12,747 nucleotides of DNA from Candidatus Omnitrophota bacterium (GCA_018817035.1 JAHIUV010000125.1:1-12747), one strand, 5' to 3'. Counted from the stretch's first letter, positions 1 through 6,713 are shown. Notes: a model not told the origin generated them from the letters alone. Made by a program: numbers and translations.

Positions 1-1304
1 CGTTGTTTTTTGTCCGTTAATTGTTGTTTGTTCCCGGATTTACCCAGGAACATAGCATGTATCAGTTTTATGAATGACGCCAGTGTAAGGCCGCTGCCGA
101 ACATAGCGGCCACAAGGCAAAATATCCACAGCACTCCGCCTGATTTGCCCTTTTCAACCAAACCCTGATAGACCATCCATTTTGAAAAAAATCCGTTAAA
201 AGGCGGGACACCTGATATAGAGAGCGCCGCTATTAAAGCGCTAAAAAAAGTTATGGGCATCAACTTTGCCAGTCCGCCCATAAAATCCAGATCAGAAGTC
301 TTTGTTTTATGCTGTACATTGCCTCCGGCAAAAAATAAACAGGATTTATATATAGTATTATTTAACATATGAAAAATCCCGCCGGCGATTCCTATCGGAT
401 TGCCTGTACCTATTCCCAGCACCATATAACCGACCTGGCTTACTGAATGATACCCAAGCAGTTTTTTAAAATCATGCTGTACTAAGGCCATCATTACAGC
501 GGCGACTATAGTAACCGCGCCTATCACCATAAGAAGCGCATATAAAAAACTATCCAGTATGAATACATTAAGGACAAGCCTTGCCAATAAATAAATACCC
601 AAAAGTTTATCAAGGGATGCCGGTAAAAACGCGGTAACAGGAATGGGCGCTTCCTTTGCCGTATCAGGTATCCAGGTATGAAACGGCATTGCGCCGGCCT
701 TGGCGAACGCGCCTACGGCTATCAATATAAATGCCCACGAAGATAAAGAATTATCCACGACTATTCTTATGCTACTTAAATTAAATTCCCCGGTAATGAG
801 CCATACTATGGCAAAACCCATTATCATAAGGCTGTCTGAACCGCCTATTATTATAAAGGTCTTTTTACTGGTAGCAGCGGCATTAGGGCCGGCAACATTA
901 ATAAGCATAAATAAGGTAAAACCAAGAAAACCCCACGCCACTAAAAGTATCACAATATTATTAGAAACAGCCGCCAGCAGGGAAAATCCTATGGTCCACA
1001 TCACGTTCGAATAGTATGAGCGGAACTGTTCGTATGAAGCCATGAATTTTAATGAATACAGAGTTACCAGAGCCCCAAAAAATCCTATGCCGAGCACGAT
1101 AAACCTGGAAAGACCGTCAATATACAGGTAATCTCCGTAGACAGGCGCTTTGATGAACATTTTTATGGAAGCTATAAATAAATAAACAGCGGTAACTAAG
1201 CTGAAGATCTCTGCCGCCTTCCTGAACTTTTTAGGGACAAGCAGTATAAAAATCCCGGCTAATATAGAGACCAATACAGGTTGTAGCAACAACTTTATAG
1301 TCAT
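1..1304 (-). CDS. Antiporter-like (NuoL/M, EchA/HyfB-type) membrane subunit of group 4 hydrogenase, 3'-truncated by window edge
   Basis: Large integral membrane subunit of the Complex I/Mrp antiporter family, expected to translocate H+ or Na+ in the membrane arm of the hydrogenase. The reading frame starts at ATG 1304-1302 in an ATGA overlap with the stop of the large-subunit gene and is open to base 1, giving 434 codons; the C-terminus lies outside. It is almost entirely hydrophobic helices. Recognisable family signatures are KAGAMPFHTWIPD (residues 202-214, the TM7 lysine), PASLDKLLGIYLLAR (228-242, with the TM8 lysine K233, as I recall from group 4 hydrogenase homologues) and a later HDFKKLLGYHSVSQVGYM loop. 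The usual glutamate after Trp in TM5 (WE) appears to be Gly here (W124-G125). Its place at the end of a hydrogenase operon suggests an EchA/CooM/HyfB role rather than respiratory NuoL. Family assignment is strong; the exact subclass is not settled. Confidence 0.9.
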   Translation of the reverse strand, partial: MTIKLLLQPVLVSILAGIFILLVPKKFRKAAEIFSLVTAVYLFIASIKMFIKAPVYGDYLYIDGLSRFIVLGIGFFGALVTLYSLKFMASYEQFRSYYSNVMWTIGFSLLAAVSNNIVILLVAWGFLGFTLFMLINVAGPNAAATSKKTFIIIGGSDSLMIMGFAIVWLITGEFNLSSIRIVVDNSLSSWAFILIAVGAFAKAGAMPFHTWIPDTAKEAPIPVTAFLPASLDKLLGIYLLARLVLNVFILDSFLYALLMVIGAVTIVAAVMMALVQHDFKKLLGYHSVSQVGYMVLGIGTGNPIGIAGGIFHMLNNTIYKSCLFFAGGNVQHKTKTSDLDFMGGLAKLMPITFFSALIAALSISGVPPFNGFFSKWMVYQGLVEKGKSGGVLWIFCLVAAMFGSGLTLASFIKLIHAMFLGKSGNKQQLTDKKQ

Positions 1305-2473
1305 TTTTTCATCCGCGCTGTTTTTTCCTGTGACAATCTTATAAGGTCCTGGCCATCCATGAGCTTTGTACCACTCTTGGCATCCACCACAGCCATCCTT
1401 TCCGTGCAGCAATAGCACGGATCCACGGCAGCAAGTATTATTGTAGCGTCAGAAACAGTTTCTCCTATGACAGCTTTTTTATTCGAGGCTATATTCACAT
1501 AACTGGGCGCCCTTACCTTGTGGCGCGCCGGGCCATTGCCTCCGTCTGACATTATATAATGGAATACCTCTCCTCTCGGGGCCTCATGCCTTCCTATACC
1601 TTCTCCGACAGGCATGTCTTTTATATTAGTCTCTATCGGGCCCTTAGGGATTTTGTCAAGGCACTGTAAAACTATATTGGTTGATTCATATAATTCCAGG
1701 ATCCTGACAATTGCCTTTGCGAATACGCCTCCGCCTTCCGCGGTAATAACTTTCCAATCCACTCTATCGTATGCCGCGTAAGGATCATCCCTTCTGATAT
1801 CGATCGCTACGCCCGAAGCCCTTGCCGTAGGCCCTACAACAGAATAATCATGCACATCCTGTTTTGTCAATATTCCTATGCCCTCTGTCCTGGCGCGTAT
1901 TACAGGATCGTCAATTACAGCGCCTTTGAACATGTCAAATTTAGGTATAAGGCCTTTCAGCGTCTTTTTTATCCATGGGAAGTCAGCTTCGTCCAAGTCC
2001 CTTCTTACTCCTCCGGGCTTAAACATCGCGTAATGATTCCTGTTACCTGATATCCTCTCAAATATATCAAGTATAGGCTCCCTGTATCTCCACGCCCACA
2101 TCCATACTGTATTGTAACCCAGAAAATGACCCGCGAGCCCCAACCACAGAAGATGGCTATGTATCCTCTCCAGCTCACCTATTATAGTCCTAATGTAAAG
2201 CGCCCTTTCAGGAACCTCTATTTCCAAAAGATTATCGATAGCGTTACTATAGGCGAACGGGTGCGAGGTCGAACAGATACCACATATTCTTTCCACTAGA
2301 AATGTCACCTGGTCATAGCTCTTGGATTCGGCTATCTTTTCGATAGCCCTATGGTTATATCCTATCTCTATATCTATATCCGTTACCGTCTCACCATCGA
2401 CATACAATGTGAAAAATTCAGGCTCTTCCTGCAGCGGATGGTACGGGCCTATGGGGATGACTTTCTTTGACAT
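1301..2473 (-). CDS. Group 4 [NiFe] hydrogenase large (catalytic) subunit, EchE/HycE-C/NuoD-like
   Basis: Catalytic subunit (390 aa) carrying the NiFe(CN)2CO site where protons are reduced or H2 is split. Both ligand motifs are intact: the N-terminal ERICGIC (61-67, C64 and C67) followed by STSH, and the C-terminal DPCYCCTER (351-359, C353 and C356). This separates it from NuoD of respiratory Complex I, which has lost these cysteines. After R359 come 31 residues beginning MAVVD. This closely resembles the HycE tail that the endopeptidase HycI removes after the corresponding Arg, so proteolytic maturation is likely; no such protease is in the window. The NuoC domain is a separate upstream gene, unlike fused HycE. 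An extra Cys (C355) lies inside the CxxC. The start is 3 nt after the NuoC-like stop (TAG-AGC-ATG), and the stop overlaps the antiporter-like gene. The group 4 call is firm; the subgroup needs a phylogeny. Confidence 0.95.
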   Translation of the reverse strand: MSKKVIPIGPYHPLQEEPEFFTLYVDGETVTDIDIEIGYNHRAIEKIAESKSYDQVTFLVERICGICSTSHPFAYSNAIDNLLEIEVPERALYIRTIIGELERIHSHLLWLGLAGHFLGYNTVWMWAWRYREPILDIFERISGNRNHYAMFKPGGVRRDLDEADFPWIKKTLKGLIPKFDMFKGAVIDDPVIRARTEGIGILTKQDVHDYSVVGPTARASGVAIDIRRDDPYAAYDRVDWKVITAEGGGVFAKAIVRILELYESTNIVLQCLDKIPKGPIETNIKDMPVGEGIGRHEAPRGEVFHYIMSDGGNGPARHKVRAPSYVNIASNKKAVIGETVSDATIILAAVDPCYCCTERMAVVDAKSGTKLMDGQDLIRLSQEKTARMKK

Positions 2474-2476
2474 GCT

Positions 2477-2908
2477 CTACTGATCCCTTCTTAAAGGATA
2501 ATTTCCTTCAGGCCAGTCATCCTTTAAAAGCAAGTGCTTCAGGTTAGGATGGCCTTTAAAATTAACTCCTAAAAGTTCGTGTATTTCTCTCTCGATCCAC
2601 TCAGTGCATAGAATGATCGGCGTCAGGCTTTCTATCTCAAGGTTATCTTTTTCCAGAATAACCCTCAGTGAGACCACCAAACCGGCCTCATCAACCGAAA
2701 AATGATACAGTATCTCTATGTTTGACCTTGTATCCACTCCTGAAGCGGTTATAAATCTAGCTTTTACTTCGCGAAAAAGATACTTGGCTATCTTAGACAA
2801 AGCTGATTTCTCTATCGTAAAATAAATCCTTTTGGGTTTTTCCGAAAAAGCTAACAGCTCTTTCTCTGAACGCACCTTTATATTCTCTATTATCTCGAGT
2901 TTTTTCAT
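2477..2908 (-). CDS. Hydrogenase subunit of NuoC / EchD type (30-kDa Complex I subunit-like)
   Basis: Peripheral-arm scaffold subunit, 143 aa, homologous to NuoC/EchD and to the N-terminal half of HycE. It has no cofactor ligands; in the family it packs against the large subunit. The C-terminal signature is clear: EWIEREIHELLGVNFKGH (103-120), then HPNLKHLLLKDDWPEGNYPLRRD (120-142), matching the family pattern of REIxDLxGxxFxGHPxLxRLLLPDDWxGxPLRKD. The N-terminal 100 residues are the usual alpha/beta domain and are poorly conserved. The start ATG 2908-2906 overlaps the small-subunit stop by 4 bp (ATGA). Three bases separate its stop from the large-subunit start, so the small, NuoC-like and large subunits are translationally coupled. 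The length is typical of stand-alone EchD-like proteins. Confidence 0.9.
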   Translation of the reverse strand: MKKLEIIENIKVRSEKELLAFSEKPKRIYFTIEKSALSKIAKYLFREVKARFITASGVDTRSNIEILYHFSVDEAGLVVSLRVILEKDNLEIESLTPIILCTEWIEREIHELLGVNFKGHPNLKHLLLKDDWPEGNYPLRRDQ

Positions 2909-3330
2909 TTTTTCTCTCTCAGTTTACCTATTAATTTTACTATACCGGCTATCATGGCCTCAGGCTTAGGAGGACATCCCGGCAGATAAATGTTTACGGG
3001 CAAAATAGAATCAACAGGATCAGGTGTATTTGGCCCATTCTTAAACATACCCTGGCCACAGGCGCATGCCCCGATTGCGATGATAACGCACGGTTTCGGC
3101 GCCTGATCATATACAGCCTTTACTCTTGGTATCGTCTTTAAATTCAACGCCCCTGTAACCAGTATAGCGTCCGCATGCCTTATGCTGCCCACAAGCATTA
3201 TACCGAACCTCTCAACATCAAACCTCGGGGTTAAAAGATCCAGTATCTCTATGTCGCAGTTATTGCAACTGCCCGTAGAAAGGTGATAGACCCAAATAGA
3301 TTTTGTAAGCGCTTTTAGTTTTAAACTCAT
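2905..3330 (-). CDS. Group 4 [NiFe] hydrogenase small subunit, NuoB/EchC-like
   Basis: Electron-transfer small subunit, 141 aa, that should carry the single proximal [4Fe-4S] cluster next to the NiFe site. The four ligands are visible: STGSCNNCD (C22, C25), IGACACGQG (C89) and LPGCPPKPE (C119), the arrangement shared by NuoB, EchC, HycG and CooL. As usual for group 4, it lacks the long C-terminal domain with medial and distal clusters. The start is ATG at 3330-3328; the upstream bases (AAGAGCAAAAA) give only a weak ribosome-binding site. A 48-nt gap containing a perfect palindrome separates it from the NuoH-like gene, the only sizeable gap inside this hydrogenase operon. The stop overlaps the NuoC-like gene by 4 bp. 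Confidence 0.93.
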   Translation of the reverse strand: MSLKLKALTKSIWVYHLSTGSCNNCDIEILDLLTPRFDVERFGIMLVGSIRHADAILVTGALNLKTIPRVKAVYDQAPKPCVIIAIGACACGQGMFKNGPNTPDPVDSILPVNIYLPGCPPKPEAMIAGIVKLIGKLREKK

Positions 3331-3343
3331 TTTTTGCTCTTTT

Positions 3344-3368
3344 TTGTTCGAGGCTTAGCCTCGAACAA
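3344..3368. repeat. 25-bp perfect palindrome between NuoH-like and NuoB-like genes
   Basis: Two 12-bp arms (TTGTTCGAGGCT and AGCCTCGAACAA) flank a single central base at 3356. It fills most of the 48-nt gap between the stop of the NuoH-like gene and the start of the small subunit. As RNA it would form a strong stem, but no U-tract follows on the minus strand, so it is not a canonical intrinsic terminator. It could attenuate, act as an RNase processing or stability element, or be a dispersed palindromic repeat. The TTGTTCGAG half also occurs in the hairpin at 6819-6854. Confidence 0.8.
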
Positions 3369-3378
3369 GCACCTAATT

Positions 3379-4284
3379 CTACATTCCCATAACCGCCAGT
3401 AACGCCGCCATCGCGGCTATAAATGTCATCTTGCCCCAGAAAAATCTCATTGCCTGGTCTATCCTTACACGAGGATTCGTATTTCTCATAAGAATTATGA
3501 CCACTAATAATATTACATACTTCCATATACTAAAACCGCCCCAGAATATCGTAACCAAAAATACAGGCATTGCTACTAACATCATTGTCTTTGTAAGCTT
3601 AAATATAGCCAAAAGCATGCCTGAATATTCTATATAAACCCCTGCCATTATCTCTGTCTCAGCTTCTCCCATATCAAAAGGAACAAGGCCCAGTTTTGCC
3701 TGCATGCAGAATATGCCTACCAGGATAGCCAATACCCCTGAGATACTTGTAACAAATGCTCCGTTAGCTTCCTGGAACAATACCAAATCCGCCAGCCTCA
3801 ATATCCCGCCGCTTTTAATAATAGGCACGGTAAGGATGATAATAAAAGGCAGTTCATAAGCGAGCATTAATTTCATCTCTCTTGATACCCCAAGAGACGC
3901 CAAAGGATTGCCGCTGGCCGAAGCTCCTAACATAAGCGCGATAGCCGGTATTGTCAACAGATATAACACGACTATTATATCCCCGGAGAAACCTACTGAC
4001 CATGATCCCATATTGGCAAGCCATATAAAAGTAGACGCCAGTATAACAGCGCTAAGCCCTATCAACGGGGAAAAGAAAAACAAAGGCTTCGAAGCACTTT
4101 TTGGAACAGTTATCTCCTTTATGCTCAATTTCACCAGGTCGACAAAAGGCTGATACCACGGCGGCCCTACCCTCCACTGCACGCGCGCTGTTACCTTGCG
4201 GTCTATCCAGCTCGCCGCAAGCCCGATCACGGCAGTAAAGAGAAACCCCGGGAATACTATAAAATTAAATAGATATTTTATCAT
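3379..4284 (-). CDS. Hydrogenase membrane anchor subunit, NuoH/EchB/HycD-like
   Basis: Integral membrane subunit (301 aa from the chosen start) that links the peripheral hydrogenase arm to the ion-translocating arm. It has about eight hydrophobic segments. NuoH-family marks include SWIDRKVTARVQWRVGPP (25-42, the first cytoplasmic loop, with D28 where Complex I has Glu), SREMKLMLAYELPF (134-147) and VPFDMGEAETEIMAGVYIEYSG (201-222), the acidic loop facing the peripheral arm. I chose ATG 4284-4282 because it forms an ATGA overlap with the ferredoxin gene, like its neighbours; a GTG at 4302 would add six residues with no better ribosome-binding site. The length fits EchB/HycD. The assignment is secure from motifs and from its place beside NuoB/C/D-like genes. 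Confidence 0.93.
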   Translation of the reverse strand: MIKYLFNFIVFPGFLFTAVIGLAASWIDRKVTARVQWRVGPPWYQPFVDLVKLSIKEITVPKSASKPLFFFSPLIGLSAVILASTFIWLANMGSWSVGFSGDIIVVLYLLTIPAIALMLGASASGNPLASLGVSREMKLMLAYELPFIIILTVPIIKSGGILRLADLVLFQEANGAFVTSISGVLAILVGIFCMQAKLGLVPFDMGEAETEIMAGVYIEYSGMLLAIFKLTKTMMLVAMPVFLVTIFWGGFSIWKYVILLVVIILMRNTNPRVRIDQAMRFFWGKMTFIAAMAALLAVMGM

Positions 4285-4763
4285 GGGTGATACTTCTTCC
4301 ACGGCTTTGCGCGCACCGCTACATTTTTGCCCATAAAATAGATATCATCCTTTTCCGACTCCTCTACTTCTACGAACTTTACAGCGCCCTCGATAGAACA
4401 TGTCTTTGAGCAAATAGGCGCGTCTTTATCACAGCGGTCAATGCATTCATCGCATTGCGACGTTATATAAGGCACTGTCTCAATGGGTATCGCGCCAAAA
4501 GGGCACGCGTGACTGCAGGATTTACACGATATACAGCGCATTGTATAGCGTTTCACTGTGCCGTCAGGTTGTTTTTCCAATGCTTCTTTAGGGCACGCGT
4601 TCACACAAGGCGCGTCCTCGCATTTCCTGCATATATATATAAACTGCCCTATCTCGCGCAGACGAGTTATGCCGTCATTGCCCGGACGGTAATAATAACT
4701 GCATTCCGCGACAGGTTTTTCGCAGCTGTATAATTTTTCAAGGTCCACAAGTAACTTTTTCAT
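4281..4763 (-). CDS. Multi-[4Fe-4S] ferredoxin-type subunit, HycB/CooF-like
   Basis: Iron-sulfur electron carrier of 160 aa with three complete four-Cys motifs: CRKCEDAPCVNACP (45-58), CISCKSCSHACPFG (77-90), and C104-x2-C107 with C118-x3-C122. This is the layout of the beta subunits of formate dehydrogenase/DMSO reductase, HycB and CooF. The N-terminal motif that normally holds four cysteines has only C14 and C21, so the usual fourth cluster is degenerate or atypically ligated. Its place between the HydG-like flavoprotein and the NuoH-like subunit makes it the likely bridge carrying electrons from the diaphorase to the hydrogenase. No NuoI/EchF-type 2x[4Fe-4S] subunit is seen in the window, so this protein may fill that position. 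The start is 3 nt after the HydG-like stop (TAG-AGC-ATG), and the stop overlaps the NuoH-like gene. Confidence 0.88.
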   Translation of the reverse strand: MKKLLVDLEKLYSCEKPVAECSYYYRPGNDGITRLREIGQFIYICRKCEDAPCVNACPKEALEKQPDGTVKRYTMRCISCKSCSHACPFGAIPIETVPYITSQCDECIDRCDKDAPICSKTCSIEGAVKFVEVEESEKDDIYFMGKNVAVRAKPWKKYHP

Positions 4764-4766
4764 GCT

Positions 4767-5591
4767 CTAGTCCCAGATTTCGTGAATGCTGCTTATCTTA
4801 TCATATCTGAATACAGGGCCATCTTTACACACGTAAAAATTCCCCAACCTGCAATGGCCGCATTTACCAAAACCACAGCTCATATTCTTTTCCATGGATA
4901 AATAGACCTGATCCTCTTTGTATCCCAGCTCAATAAGTTTGAACGTACTGAATTTCATCATAATAGGCGGGCCGCATACTATCGCGACGCTATTCTTCAG
5001 GTCCACCTTTAAGTTATCCAGGGTAGTGGTTACCAAACCTTCTTTCCCTTTCCAATCCTTGTCTTTTTTGTCAACCGTAACTCTAAGTTCGATGCTCTTG
5101 TCTAATTGATGCCATTTATCAAGGACGCTTTCCTTATATATAAGGTCTGAGGGGGTTTTGGCTCCGCAACAAAATGTTATACTCTTGTATTTCTTTACAT
5201 CATGCACTAACGCGAGAAATAATGCCCTTAAAGGAGCGAGTCCCACGCCTCCGCCAACCAGCAAGACATCCTTGCCTTCGTAATCCGAAAGCGGATATTC
5301 ATTCCCATAAGGCCCGCGTAAGCCGACTATGTCACCCTTTTTTAAATCATGTATCCTCGCGGTGACCCTTCCTGCCTTCATAATGCTGATTTCGAGTTTC
5401 TGCTTTTCATACGGCGACGAAGAAGGCGTAAAAGGGGCTTCACCCAGGCCAGGCACTGTCATTTCCACGAACTGCCCTGCCTTAAAGTGCAGTGGTTCTT
5501 CGGGCTTTAGGATAACCGTCTTTATGCTAGAGCTTTCTTCGCAGATATCCAGGACTTCGGTTTTTATGGGTTTATACGGATTATCTATCAT
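4767..5591 (-). CDS. hydG: FAD/NAD(P)-binding oxidoreductase with [2Fe-2S], sulfhydrogenase gamma (HydG)/AsrB-like
   Basis: Flavoprotein of the ferredoxin-NAD(P)+ reductase superfamily, 274 aa, cytoplasmic, predicted to exchange electrons between NAD(P)(H) and iron-sulfur partners. Domain order: FAD-binding beta-barrel (about 5-100, with GEAPFTPSSSP at 50-60 and LRGPYGNEYPL at 91-101), nucleotide-binding domain (LLVGGGVGLAPLR, 110-122; CGPP, 206-209), and C-terminal [2Fe-2S] motif CGFGKCGHC plus C255 (C239, C244, C247, C255), followed by KDGPVFRY. These match the gamma subunit of Pyrococcus sulfhydrogenase closely; PyrK and AsrB are more distant relatives. The start is set at ATG 5591-5589, which overlaps the HydB-like stop (ATGA); the frame could extend 14 codons upstream into that gene, which is less likely. 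NADH versus NADPH preference cannot be read from the sequence. Confidence 0.9.
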   Translation of the reverse strand: MIDNPYKPIKTEVLDICEESSSIKTVILKPEEPLHFKAGQFVEMTVPGLGEAPFTPSSSPYEKQKLEISIMKAGRVTARIHDLKKGDIVGLRGPYGNEYPLSDYEGKDVLLVGGGVGLAPLRALFLALVHDVKKYKSITFCCGAKTPSDLIYKESVLDKWHQLDKSIELRVTVDKKDKDWKGKEGLVTTTLDNLKVDLKNSVAIVCGPPIMMKFSTFKLIELGYKEDQVYLSMEKNMSCGFGKCGHCRLGNFYVCKDGPVFRYDKISSIHEIWD

Positions 5592-6607
5592 AACTTGCCC
5601 AATACTTCCCTTATGTCTATTTTTCCCGGGCATGCCTCAATGCATCTTCCGCACCCGGTGCATCCAAACTTACCTATTATATCGGGAAAGAAATTGAACT
5701 TTTTATCAAAGCGGTTCCTTAAGCGCTGCGCCAGGAGCTTTCTCGGGTTGGCTCCGCCGGCAACCCCGGCAAAAGACATCAGAAGGCATGAATCCCACAG
5801 CCTGAGCCTTTCAAAGCCCTTATCAGAACTCTGGTCTTTTAAAACAAAACAATGACAGGCCGGACAGATCATATTGCACGCCCCGCATTCAACACAGGTC
5901 TTTGCCGTCTCATCCCAGAGATCTGAGTTGAATTTCTTCTTGAACATTCCCTGTATGGATTCCTTAGGAGGTATCTTTTTATCTTTTACATGCTCTAAAA
6001 GATCCCCTTTTAATTTTTTCCTGGCTTCTTCTTTCTTCTCAATATAAAGCTCCGCGTTCTGGAATAACTTGGAATATTCTTTTACCAGGGCTTCTCCTTT
6101 TTCAGAGCCCACCTCAGCCACGTAGCCACCACCGACTTCTGAAAGATTGATATCAAAATCCTCTGTCGGATAAGGCATTATGCCCAGGGCGACACAAAAA
6201 CAGGACTCACCATACATAGTGCAATCGCTTGAGATTATCAGCCCTTCTTTTCTTCTGGATACATAAAGAGGGTCTTTAAAAGAATCCTGCGCATACACAT
6301 AATCCATTACCTTTAAAGAAGCAAGATCACATGATTTCGCGCCGATCACGGCTATGGGCCTTGATTTTTTTTCAGGAATATTCTCAGAGAAGTATTCTGA
6401 TACTTTAGCTCGTGCGGGAAAATAAAAACTCTTTATGGTCTGGACGGTTCTTATCTCCCCGATAACGGCATCGTCAAGGCCTTCATCCCCCATTTTTTTA
6501 TAAAATCTATGATTTTCGGATTTTACGGGGACGTAGACCCTGTAGGCCTTGGAAAGCGACCTGGCAAGTCTGTCAAGATTAGGCTTGTTAATAAAATAAG
6601 AATCCAA
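5588..6607 (-). CDS. hydB: Iron-sulfur electron-transfer subunit, sulfhydrogenase beta (HydB)/AsrA-like
   Basis: Soluble multi-[4Fe-4S] protein, 339 aa, partner of the HydG-like flavoprotein in group 3b sulfhydrogenase and anaerobic sulfite reductase. The N-terminal domain has the conserved GAKSCDLASLKVMDYVY (89-105) and EGLIISSDC...ESCFC stretch (121-138), whose C93, C129, C136 and C138 are candidates for an extra cluster. The C-terminal half has two ferredoxin motifs, CVECGACNMICPAC (238-251) and CTGCGRCIEACP (316-327), separated by the family segment LRLWDSC...GGANPR...RLRNRF. The start is TTG at 6607-6605; it has GGAAGG seven bases upstream, and no in-frame ATG is found in the leader. It is the first gene of the hydrogenase operon, directly behind a consensus promoter and a Rex-like operator. 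Finding it next to a group 4 rather than a group 3b hydrogenase is unusual. Confidence 0.9.
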   Translation of the reverse strand: MDSYFINKPNLDRLARSLSKAYRVYVPVKSENHRFYKKMGDEGLDDAVIGEIRTVQTIKSFYFPARAKVSEYFSENIPEKKSRPIAVIGAKSCDLASLKVMDYVYAQDSFKDPLYVSRRKEGLIISSDCTMYGESCFCVALGIMPYPTEDFDINLSEVGGGYVAEVGSEKGEALVKEYSKLFQNAELYIEKKEEARKKLKGDLLEHVKDKKIPPKESIQGMFKKKFNSDLWDETAKTCVECGACNMICPACHCFVLKDQSSDKGFERLRLWDSCLLMSFAGVAGGANPRKLLAQRLRNRFDKKFNFFPDIIGKFGCTGCGRCIEACPGKIDIREVLGKL

Positions 6608-6614
6608 TGAAATA

Positions 6615-6620
6615 CCTTCC
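6615..6620 (-). promoter_or_regulatory. Ribosome-binding site fixing the TTG start of the HydB-like gene
   Basis: GGAAGG on the minus strand lies seven bases before TTG 6607-6605. It supports the non-ATG start; the next in-frame Met is about 39 codons in, which would remove conserved sequence. Confidence 0.7.
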
Positions 6621-6626
6621 AGAGGG

Positions 6627-6632
6627 ATTATA
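6627..6632 (-). promoter_or_regulatory. Possible second -10 element (TATAAT) abutting the operator
   Basis: A perfect TATAAT on the minus strand immediately follows the palindromic operator at 6633-6650. No acceptable -35 hexamer lies 16-19 bp upstream (A-rich there). Transcription from here would leave a leader of only about a dozen bases overlapping the ribosome-binding site. It may be coincidental, or an alternative promoter with the operator in its spacer. Confidence 0.3.
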
Positions 6633-6650
6633 TTGTGAAAATTATCACAA
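6633..6650. promoter_or_regulatory. Rex-like operator, TTGTGA-N6-TCACAA
   Basis: An 18-bp inverted repeat, TTGTGAAAATTATCACAA on the plus strand, lies between the consensus promoter and the HydB-like start. The family consensus for the NADH/NAD+-sensing repressor Rex is TTGTGAA-N4-TTCACAA, and this site departs from it at one inner base of one half. CRP-type sites (TGTGA-N6-TCACA) are also matched. Its centre is about 35 bp downstream of the expected transcription start, a position suited to repression rather than activation. Rex is therefore favoured, and it would tie expression to the NADH pool used by the HydG-like subunit. No regulator gene is present in the window. Confidence 0.6.
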
Positions 6651-6683
6651 ACTTTTTAAAAAAATAAAAACAATCAGTCTTTA

Positions 6684-6711
6684 ATTATAATACAATCTCC
6701 GCGCATGTCAA
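6684..6711 (-). promoter_or_regulatory. Consensus sigma-70 promoter for the hydrogenase operon
   Basis: On the minus strand, TTGACA (6711-6706) and TATAAT (6689-6684) are both perfect hexamers separated by 16 bp. The start of transcription is expected near 6677, leaving a leader of about 70 nt before TTG 6607. The leader carries the Rex-like operator and the GGAAGG ribosome-binding site. This is the only strong promoter I can see in the window. Confidence 0.8.
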
Positions 6712-6713
6712 GC

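Noticed and set aside
3373..3385. 13-base match CTAATTCTACATT shared with 7382-7394, each beside a palindrome
   Set aside because: About one such 13-mer repeat is expected by chance in a window this size, and both lie at coding 3' ends with different reading; not good evidence of a common element.
3260..3526. 88-codon minus-strand frame spanning the NuoH-NuoB gap
   Set aside because: It overlaps two well-supported genes in another frame and runs through the palindrome; its sequence is not protein-like for any family I know.
1301..4302. Respiratory Complex I (nuo) fragment
   Set aside because: The NuoD-like protein keeps both CxxC nickel-iron motifs and hyp genes are adjacent, so this is a [NiFe] hydrogenase and not NADH:quinone oxidoreductase.
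5592..5633. 14-residue extension of the HydG-like protein upstream of ATG 5591
   Set aside because: It overlaps the end of the HydB-like gene by 46 bp with no family similarity, whereas ATG 5591 forms the ATGA junction seen repeatedly in this operon.
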